A stretch of DNA of 12,161 nucleotides from Afipia sp. (GTDB lineage: Bacteria > Pseudomonadota > Alphaproteobacteria > Rhizobiales > Xanthobacteraceae), in assembly GCA_020056155.1 (NCBI GenBank), contig JAGVII010000229.1, positions 1 through 12,161 of the forward strand. The letters run 5' to 3'. Made by a program: the position numbers and the translations under genes. Below are positions 6,777 through 12,161 of this stretch, piece after piece (position 1 is the first letter of the stretch; the number at the start of each line of letters is the position of its first letter). The notes beneath the pieces are model-generated. The model made no database searches, was not told the origin of the DNA, and saw only the letters and a list, made by a program, of their open reading frames with translations.

Positions 6777-7706
6777 CTACATCGGACGGAAAGTCATCAC
6801 GTTGCCCGGAATATCGACGCCGGCCTTCACCTGCCCGACCGACTTGATGATGGTGTCGCCAAGCAACTGGGCGAAACACGCATAGCCCCAGTCGTTCATG
6901 TGCAGGCCGTCGCCGATCACGAACTTGTCGAACGGCATCTTCTCGTCCTGATGCCACTGACGCATGACTTCGAAGCGCGGAAATACCGAAACGTTCTTGA
7001 GCTTGCCGACGTCTCCGAGCAGTTTCACCATCCTGCTCGCGTTCTCGGTTTTTGCAGTAACCGCCGGAACATATTGCGGATCGATCAGCACCACATCGAT
7101 ACCGCGTGCCTGAAGGCGCGCGATTCCATCTTCCACCAGCGCTGCCGTTGCAGCAACATCCCTGGCATTGCCCCTCACGACGGTGTTGGTGCCAAGCTGC
7201 CAGATCACAAGATCGGGGTCCGCATCGAGCACGGCGGCATCGAATCGCTTCATCATCTCGGGAGCATCCTGTCCGCCCATGCCGCGATTGATGATCGTGA
7301 TGTCGGATGTCGGAAACTTCCGGCGCAACTGATCCGCAAGCCGGCTCGGATAGGTATAGGCCGGCGATGACGTCCCGAACCCGACCGTGGTGGAGGAGCC
7401 GAACGCGACGATGGTGACCGGCTCGCCGGCTGCGATCCGCCGCGCGACCCGGGGCAGCGACCCCGAAATGTCCTTTAATCCCTTGGCGGGCAAACACGGC
7501 ACGCGGGTGAGAATATCTCCCGCGGCGCTGGCCGCTCTCTTCGCCGCTTCCATAGCCTTGGTGGCAAGGCCCTTTTGACTTTTTTGCTGTGAAGCAGCGT
7601 CCGGCTGTGTGGTGGTCTGCGCCAGGACAGCATGCACCGCGAGCGAGCCAAACAGCATCGTCGCCGCCATTACAACACCCGCGGAACAAACACCAACACG
7701 ACGCAT
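6777..7706 (-). CDS. Exported SGNH/GDSL-type hydrolase with complete catalytic blocks
   Basis: A 309-residue predicted periplasmic esterase or acyltransferase of the SGNH superfamily. Residues 1-29 form a signal peptide (MRRVGVCSAGVVMAATMLFG, then VHAVLA before a likely cut at Gln30). An Ala/Gln/Lys-rich linker follows (30-90). Block I is FGSSTTVG (102-109), with Ser105 the probable nucleophile; block II is NRGMGGQ (140-146); block III is GTNT (172-175) with Asn174; block V is DGLHMND (266-272) with Asp266 and His269. All four SGNH elements are therefore present. The ATG at 7706 overlaps the upstream stop by one base (TGATG), which indicates translational coupling. The open frame could start 26 codons earlier, but that would discard the signal peptide and run deep into the neighbour. 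It is the last gene of the opgC-like operon; the substrate is unknown. Confidence 0.88.
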   Translation of the reverse strand: MRRVGVCSAGVVMAATMLFGSLAVHAVLAQTTTQPDAASQQKSQKGLATKAMEAAKRAASAAGDILTRVPCLPAKGLKDISGSLPRVARRIAAGEPVTIVAFGSSTTVGFGTSSPAYTYPSRLADQLRRKFPTSDITIINRGMGGQDAPEMMKRFDAAVLDADPDLVIWQLGTNTVVRGNARDVAATAALVEDGIARLQARGIDVVLIDPQYVPAVTAKTENASRMVKLLGDVGKLKNVSVFPRFEVMRQWHQDEKMPFDKFVIGDGLHMNDWGYACFAQLLGDTIIKSVGQVKAGVDIPGNVMTFRPM

Positions 7707-8476
7707 CAGCGTTGAATCCTGAGCTCCGCCGGGTTGATATGCGACGCTTCCACGACCATGTCCGCCAATGAACGGCCAATGCAATTGTGCACACGCCGCG
7801 CCATGCCATATCCGTGAACTGAACCGAACAGATCGAAGTCGCCGACATCGTTCCAGTGACGCATGATGGAAAACCGGTCGAACATCGGCACCTCGTACTG
7901 CTGCGCGACGACCCGTATCGTATCGTTGTACGGCCCGACCGAGAGCATCGTTTCCATACGTGGGTTATATTGAAGATTGATCAAGAGCACGTCGGAACCA
8001 GCTTTTTTCAATGCCTCGATCCCGCCATCGAGCGCGGTCCGGAACTCGTCCGGATCGACCGAACGGATCGCGTCCACAGTACCGGTCTGCCAGATCACCA
8101 GATCCGGTTTCTGACCTTCCGGCAGCTTGTCGATCATCTGGCTGAAGCCTTGTGCAGCTTCGGCCGCGGTCTTCTTGGGCCTCAGGTCGGTTCTGACGCT
8201 CACGGTGATACCCGCAAGCGCCTCGCGCAGCGCCGCCTCCAGGCGGGCGGGATACGACATCCTCACCCCGTCAGACCCAGGCAATGCCGAGGAGCCGCTG
8301 CCGACGACAAGGATGTCCAGCCGCTTCCTTGTCTTGATCGCTTCGGCGACCTTCGGGAGCGTGCTTTCCGTCGCCAGAAGATAGGCCGGCACCGCGCAAC
8401 CCGCGGCATCTTCTGCGCGGGACGGAGCGGTCGTCAGGAGGGCCGCAAACAGACCTGCAACCAGTAGTACCTTCAT
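7706..8476 (-). CDS. Exported SGNH-fold protein with degenerate catalytic blocks
   Basis: A 256-residue predicted periplasmic protein, paralogous to the gene that follows it. Residues 1-21 are a signal peptide (MKVLLVAGLFAALLTTAPSRA, cut before Glu22). Shared with its neighbour are YPARLEAAL, PDLVIWQTGT against PDLVIWQLGT, LINLQYNP against LIDPQYVP, and FDRFSIMRHW against FPRFEVMRQW. The SGNH blocks are altered: block I reads VVGSGSSALPG (57-67), so a Ser is still available; the block II Gly motif is missing; block III is GTVDA where the active homologue has GTNT; block V is GSVHGYG, keeping His221 but losing Asp. It may be a binding or scaffold subunit, or use a different mechanism. ATG at 8476 has GGAGG six bases upstream and overlaps the upstream stop (ATGA), so it is translationally coupled to the acyltransferase gene. 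Confidence 0.82.
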   Translation of the reverse strand: MKVLLVAGLFAALLTTAPSRAEDAAGCAVPAYLLATESTLPKVAEAIKTRKRLDILVVGSGSSALPGSDGVRMSYPARLEAALREALAGITVSVRTDLRPKKTAAEAAQGFSQMIDKLPEGQKPDLVIWQTGTVDAIRSVDPDEFRTALDGGIEALKKAGSDVLLINLQYNPRMETMLSVGPYNDTIRVVAQQYEVPMFDRFSIMRHWNDVGDFDLFGSVHGYGMARRVHNCIGRSLADMVVEASHINPAELRIQR

Positions 8477-9696
8477 GACCCGCCTCCGGCGAGGTCGGCA
8501 TCGCTTTCCGCGATTTTCGCGCGCCTGTCGCTTTTGCTCGTCTCTCTCTTGTACCACGAAAACAACGATGCCGCGGCAGACATGATGACGACCCCCGCGA
8601 CGCTGACAAGGAAATGCATCCATGCGCCGCCGGCGATTTCGGCAAGGATGAAATGTCCCGCAAATGCGAGAAAGACACCGAGACAGAATATCTCCAGCGA
8701 GTGCTGGCCGCAGCGGATCAGCGGGCGGAGCCATGGCGATTTAAGGCCCGGCCAGTCGGCGTGAATGAAGCGAACGGTAATCGCCGCCAATGCCAGAAAA
8801 TGGGCAAAGCGCAGCACATCGAGGTCGGTCTTGTTAATCGGATACATCCAGCTTTCCAGCCAGCGCGGCATGAAGACGTTCAGCCGCGGCACATGCCAGG
8901 TGAGCGTTACACAGAACGCGAACACGACATAGGCGATACAGAGCCAAAGCGTGATGTCTGAGGACAGGATACGGCCCATTCGCTTCGCCCCGCCAAGCGC
9001 GCACCATGCACCGAACACAAACAGCAATTGCCAGGCGAACGGATTGAAGAACCATGTGCCATGCGGATAGGCCGGGAGCGAAAGATCGAACTCCCACGTA
9101 ATGGCGTACAGCAGCACTGAGAGCGCCAGCGCGAGGTCCGACTTTCGCTGCATCAGCCAGATGATCAGCGGAAGGAAGATCATCAGCACGATGTAGAGCG
9201 GCAGCACGTCCATGTTGACGGGCCGGAATTTCAGCAACAGCGCCTGGACGATCGTGACGTCCGGTTGCTTGAGAAAATCCAGAATCCCCATTTCCTCGGC
9301 ATAGAGCGGGTTTTCAAACTTGGTCGCGATATAGGAAATTTCGGCAAGGTAGATGGTGAACAGGAAGACATGCGCAACGTAAATCTGCCACACCCGCTTG
9401 AAGATGCGCGCGCTCGCCACCACGAAGCCGCGATCGAGCATTGCCCGGCTGTACACAAACGCCGCCGTGTAGCCCGAGATGAAAATGAAGATCTCGGTGG
9501 CATCACTGAAACCGTAGTTGCGGATGGTGAACCAGGTCAGGATATTGGGCGGAAGGTGGTCGATGAAGATCAGCCACAGCGCCATGCCGCGAAACAGATC
9601 GAGACGCAATTCGCGTTCGCCCGCCACGACCGGAGGAGCCGGAATCTTGACGGCGGGCGCCTTCTCCACAGCCTGATCGGTCGTCACGAACGTCAT
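8473..9696 (-). CDS. opgC: OpgC-type membrane acyltransferase
   Basis: A 407-residue integral membrane protein of the OpgC family. OpgC of Rhodobacter sphaeroides succinylates osmoregulated periplasmic glucans; other family members are uncharacterised, so the acyl group and acceptor here are inferred. After a cytosolic Pro/Val-rich tail comes ELRLDLFRGMALWLIFIDHL (29-48), containing Arg31, Asp33, Arg36 and His47, typical of acyltransferase-3/OpgC proteins. SDATEIFIFISGYTAAFVYS (64-83) is also characteristic. About ten hydrophobic helices follow, the last near 361-380, then a charged cytosolic C-terminus. The ATG at 9696 is chosen because homology-like sequence begins shortly after; the 71 codons of open frame upstream look non-coding. 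The ribosome site is weak (TGGAC). It is the first gene of a three-gene unit with two SGNH proteins, suggesting a shared periplasmic acylation task. Confidence 0.85.
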   Translation of the reverse strand: MTFVTTDQAVEKAPAVKIPAPPVVAGERELRLDLFRGMALWLIFIDHLPPNILTWFTIRNYGFSDATEIFIFISGYTAAFVYSRAMLDRGFVVASARIFKRVWQIYVAHVFLFTIYLAEISYIATKFENPLYAEEMGILDFLKQPDVTIVQALLLKFRPVNMDVLPLYIVLMIFLPLIIWLMQRKSDLALALSVLLYAITWEFDLSLPAYPHGTWFFNPFAWQLLFVFGAWCALGGAKRMGRILSSDITLWLCIAYVVFAFCVTLTWHVPRLNVFMPRWLESWMYPINKTDLDVLRFAHFLALAAITVRFIHADWPGLKSPWLRPLIRCGQHSLEIFCLGVFLAFAGHFILAEIAGGAWMHFLVSVAGVVIMSAAASLFSWYKRETSKSDRRAKIAESDADLAGGGS

Positions 9697-9700
9697 GCAA

Positions 9701-9723
9701 GTCCAGTTCGTTTTGTCCAGTTC
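9701..9723 (-). repeat. Tandem GAACTGGAC direct repeat just before opgC
   Basis: On the minus strand GAACTGGAC occurs twice (9723-9715 and 9709-9701), separated by AAAAC, giving a 14-base period. The second copy ends 4 bases before the opgC ATG, so it overlaps the ribosome-binding region. It could be an operator, a protein-binding RNA site, or chance. Confidence 0.4.
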
Positions 9724-9955
9724 CGTCGAGCGGCTGGCGCAAACCCTGATTCTATGGAGGATCGAGGCGGCCCGCAAATTGCAAGGATCCATTGGACCGC
9801 ATCGCGAATGCTGAATGACAACGATGTTGAAACAATGATCGGCCCGGTTCGTATCCTGAGCCAGTGTCCTGAGGCGGCCTGCAAAATGCGACGACCGGTA
9901 CCTACGCAAGAAGCGCGAGGTCTGTTATTGTATGACCCGAATATGGACGGAGCCA

Positions 9956-10348
9956 ATGTACCGCGCCGTGACTCGCCAGATTGAAGTCATTGTCGAACCG
10001 AACTTCCTTCCCGAGCGCTCGTCAGCAGAGGATGGCCGGTTCTTCTGGGCGTACACGATTGCCATCGTCAATTCCGGAACAGAAACCGTCCAGCTCAAGA
10101 CCCGACACTGGATCATCACTGACGGCGCAGGCCGCAGTCAGGAGGTTCGCGGCGAAGGCGTGGTAGGGGAACAGCCGGTGCTCGAACCCGGCGAACGGTT
10201 CGAATACACCAGCGGAGTGCCCCTGCAGACGCCGTCCGGCTTCATGACCGGCAGCTATCAGATGGTGACGGAAAGCGGCGAGCCGTTCGAGATCGATATA
10301 CCCGCGTTCTCGCTCGACAGCCCAAACTACAAACGGACGCTGAATTAA
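9956..10348 (+). CDS. apaG: ApaG family protein (Co2+/Mg2+ efflux-associated, DUF525)
   Basis: A 130-residue single-domain protein with a fibronectin-III-like beta sandwich. ApaG is associated genetically with metal resistance and with apaH in enterobacteria, but its biochemical role is unresolved. The N-terminus MYRAVTRQIEVIVEPNFLPE and the segments FFWAYTIAIVNSG, VQLKTRHWIITDG and RGEGVVGEQPVLEPGE are diagnostic; the last contains the GxGxxG-like motif. Length equals the usual 125-130. The ATG at 9956 has GGAG 3 bases upstream; an in-frame ATG at 9932 would add eight residues and is less likely because the canonical N-terminus begins at the later one. It is divergent from opgC (259-base gap, containing no gene that I can support) and convergent with hslO, whose stop codon it overlaps. 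Confidence 0.94.
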   Translation: MYRAVTRQIEVIVEPNFLPERSSAEDGRFFWAYTIAIVNSGTETVQLKTRHWIITDGAGRSQEVRGEGVVGEQPVLEPGERFEYTSGVPLQTPSGFMTGSYQMVTESGEPFEIDIPAFSLDSPNYKRTLN

Positions 10349-11343
10349 CTTTCAGCGGCTCTCTCCTCCGGCACCACGCCCGCCTCGTCCGGCGTGAATT
10401 CGTAGACAGAACTGCAGAACTCGCAGGTCACGACCACCTTGCCGTTCTCGACCATGTCGGCGCGATCCTTCGGCGTGAAGCTGCCGAGCATTCCAGCCAC
10501 CGCCTCACGCGAACATGAGCACTGCGCCCGTATCGCCTGCACCGGAAACACCCGAACGCCGCGCTCGTGAAACAGCCGGAACAACAGCCGCTCGCCCGAC
10601 AGGTCGGGATCGATCAGTTCGACATCCTCGATGGTGCCGAACAGCGCGCGGCTTTCGGCCCAGGCGTCATCCTCGGGCACGTCATGAGCGATCGCGCCTT
10701 CCGGCGCGTCGCCGGGATGCAGATCGGCTTGCCGTGCCCGCTCGGGCGCCTTCGGCAAGAACTGCATCAACATGCCGCCGCCGCGCCAGCGATGCTTCGG
10801 CCCATCGCCTCCGCGAAACTCCTCGCCGACCGCGAGCCGGACCCGGGTCGGAATCTGCTCGGAGCGCAGGAAATACTCATGCGCCGCGTCTTCCAGATTG
10901 CCACCCTCCAGCGCCACGAGCCCCTGATAGCGGCTCATGTCGGCGCCCTGATCGATGGTCATAGCGAGGTGACCGTGGCCGAGCAGTGCCGCGGAATCCT
11001 GACCTGCCTTGAGCTTGCTTGCGTCGAAGCGCGCATAGGCGCGCAGGCGATCGGGTGCCTGGAAATCGACAACGATCAACGACACCGGGCCGTCGGTCTG
11101 GGTTTGCAGGATGAAGCGGCCCTCGAACTTGAGCGTCGAGCCGAGCAGCGTGGTGAGCACGATGGCTTCGCCGAGCAGCTTGCAGACGGGGGCTGGATAA
11201 TCGTGTTTGGTGAGAATCTCGTCGAGCGCCGGGCCCATCTTCGTCAGCCGGCCGCGTACATCAAGCGCACTTACATCGAAGGGCAGCACGGCATCATCCA
11301 CGGGCGTTGCGGAGGGGGCACGAATTTGGCTTTCGAGAGTCAT
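10345..11343 (-). CDS. hslO: Redox-regulated molecular chaperone Hsp33
   Basis: A 332-residue cytosolic holdase chaperone switched on by oxidative unfolding. The N-terminal domain begins VLPFDVSALDVRGRLTKMGP (19-38), and GLVALEGGNLEDAAHEYFLR (141-160) is the typical substrate-domain signature. The C-terminal zinc centre is complete: Cys275 and Cys277 in QCSCSRE, Cys307 and Cys310 in TCEFCSS, so the redox switch should work. Length is slightly above the E. coli protein (about 290) owing to an N-terminal extension and a charged linker insert near 198-228, as is usual in alphaproteobacteria. The ATG at 11343 lacks a strong ribosome site. The gene follows argF after 214 bases, in which I see only weak hairpins and no convincing promoter or terminator. 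Its stop overlaps that of convergent apaG. Confidence 0.94.
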   Translation of the reverse strand: MTLESQIRAPSATPVDDAVLPFDVSALDVRGRLTKMGPALDEILTKHDYPAPVCKLLGEAIVLTTLLGSTLKFEGRFILQTQTDGPVSLIVVDFQAPDRLRAYARFDASKLKAGQDSAALLGHGHLAMTIDQGADMSRYQGLVALEGGNLEDAAHEYFLRSEQIPTRVRLAVGEEFRGGDGPKHRWRGGGMLMQFLPKAPERARQADLHPGDAPEGAIAHDVPEDDAWAESRALFGTIEDVELIDPDLSGERLLFRLFHERGVRVFPVQAIRAQCSCSREAVAGMLGSFTPKDRADMVENGKVVVTCEFCSSVYEFTPDEAGVVPEERAAES

Positions 11344-11557
11344 GTCGGGCGCATTCTTGTCAGGAGGAACCGGATTGCCGCAGTGAAAAGCTCAAACCAT
11401 GTCGGTCTGACTTTCGGCCCCAGGGCAATGGTGGGTCAAGCAGGGTATCCGCAGGATATAGGATGCTTCGCTCCGCAAAAAAGGGAGCGGACCGGGAACA
11501 AAAGCTTTCCGAAAATGCGCGAGCGCTCACGCAATCAGGTCACGAACTCCCGCAACA

Positions 11558-12161
11558 CTAGCCAATCGCGCGCAGGCACCAGGCCAGAATGCCCTTCTGC
11601 GCATGCAGGCGGTTTTCCGCCTCGTCGAACACCACCGACTGGGGGCCGTCGATCACTTCATCAGTGACTTCGTCGCCCCGATGCGCCGGCAGGCAGTGCA
11701 TGAAGATAGCGTCGGGATTGGCCAGCGACATCAGCTTGGCGTTAACCTGATAGGGCTTCAGCAGGTTGTGGCGATGCTCGCCGTCCTTGTCGCCCATCGA
11801 CACCCAGGTGTCGGTGACGACGCAATCGGCGCCGCGCACCATTTCCTCGGCCTTGGTGCCGAGCACGATCGGTGCGCCGGTAGCCTTGATCCAGTCCTTC
11901 AAGAGCTTGTTCGGCGCCAGTTCCGGCGGCGTCGCGACGCGCAGGTTGAATCCGAACCGTTCCGCGGCATGCGCCCATGAAGCCAGCACGTTGTTGTCGT
12001 CGCCGGTCCAGGCCACCGTGCGCCCCTTGATCGGGCCGCGATGCTCTTCAAATGTCATAACGTCCGCCATCACCTGACAGGGATGCGAGCGGCGGGTCAG
12101 CCCGTTGATCACGGGCACGGTGGCGTGTGCCGCAAGCTCGGTCAGCGCCTCGTGATTGAGT
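11558..12161 (-). CDS. argF: Ornithine carbamoyltransferase (N-terminal part outside window)
   Basis: Converts ornithine and carbamoyl phosphate to citrulline in arginine synthesis; a cytosolic trimer. About 200 of some 305 residues are visible; the frame runs off the right edge, and the first visible residues are [20 protein letters not shown]. Key elements are HPCQVMAD (carbamoyl-phosphate binding), [25 protein letters not shown] (the ornithine-binding SMG loop) and [13 protein letters not shown] with the active-site Cys. The C-terminus [10 protein letters not shown] is normal. An internal GTG at 12118 is not the true start, because family-like sequence continues upstream of it to the edge. 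In related genomes argD usually lies upstream, but that would be off the window. Confidence 0.95.
   Translation of the reverse strand, partial: LNHEALTELAAHATVPVINGLTRRSHPCQVMADVMTFEEHRGPIKGRTVAWTGDDNNVLASWAHAAERFGFNLRVATPPELAPNKLLKDWIKATGAPIVLGTKAEEMVRGADCVVTDTWVSMGDKDGEHRHNLLKPYQVNAKLMSLANPDAIFMHCLPAHRGDEVTDEVIDGPQSVVFDEAENRLHAQKGILAWCLRAIG

Noticed and set aside
6418..7848. A 476-codon minus-strand open frame overlapping phzF and both SGNH genes
   Set aside because: It crosses three well-supported genes in the wrong frame, and its translation is Arg/Cys/Ser-rich without family signatures.
9863..9872. AGTGTCCTGA, identical to ten bases of the palindromic repeat arm, in the opgC-apaG gap
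   Set aside because: Only ten bases match, with no inverted partner or CTAG end nearby; a chance match is plausible.
9932..9955. Earlier ATG for apaG adding eight residues
   Set aside because: Poor ribosome-site spacing, and the canonical ApaG N-terminus begins at the ATG at 9956.
11469..11489. Hairpin CGCTCC / GGAGCG with an A-rich loop between argF and hslO
   Set aside because: The T/A run is inside the loop rather than after the stem, so it does not form a normal terminator for argF; short stems are common in this base composition.
10567..11667. A 366-codon plus-strand open frame antisense to hslO and the end of argF
   Set aside because: A shadow of the hslO coding frame; hslO has a complete zinc centre and family motifs.

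Overview
The window looks like a piece of chromosome from a moderately GC-rich alphaproteobacterium of the order Hyphomicrobiales, most likely the Bradyrhizobium / Rhodopseudomonas / Nitrobacter / Afipia group. The grounds are a SAM-II riboswitch in front of metZ, a double-length dCTP deaminase, the neighbourhood argF - hslO - apaG, and overall base composition. The genus is inferred from remembered gene content, not from a search.

Layout, left to right. 1-1090 (minus): 5' part of a MATE-family efflux transporter, cut by the window edge. 1185-2984 (minus): AidB-like acyl-CoA dehydrogenase. 3124-4230 (minus): dcd, tandem-domain dCTP deaminase. A 76-bp near-perfect palindrome (4235-4310) with CTAG at both ends sits 4 bases upstream of the dcd start, and a second, unassigned hairpin element (4323-4399) lies just beyond it. 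4459-4607 is the metZ leader: candidate promoter, SAM-II riboswitch, and an intrinsic terminator. 4642-5874 (plus): metZ, followed after 24 bases by a PhzF-family isomerase gene (5899-6738). 6777-9696 (minus): three translationally coupled genes, an OpgC-type membrane acyltransferase and two exported SGNH-fold proteins. 9956-10348 (plus): apaG, convergent with hslO (10345-11343, minus), the two stop codons lying inside one TTAA. 11558-12161 (minus): 3' two thirds of argF, cut by the window edge.

How the genes work together. MetZ makes homocysteine, the precursor of methionine and hence SAM. Its leader can form three mutually exclusive helices built from the same GGCCGG/CCGGCC words, which gives a readable model for SAM-dependent transcription attenuation; phzF may be co-regulated by readthrough. 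The opgC - SGNH - SGNH operon resembles other systems in which a membrane acyltransferase hands acyl groups to periplasmic SGNH proteins, and it is the best candidate here for a little-described system, probably decorating a periplasmic or surface glycan. One of the two SGNH proteins has lost most canonical catalytic blocks. The remaining genes are housekeeping or stress functions.

No CRISPR array, rRNA, tRNA, phage gene or intact insertion sequence was seen. No stretch longer than 300 bases lacks a gene; the longest non-coding stretch is 4231-4641 if its regulatory and repeat elements are not counted, and it is filled by those elements.
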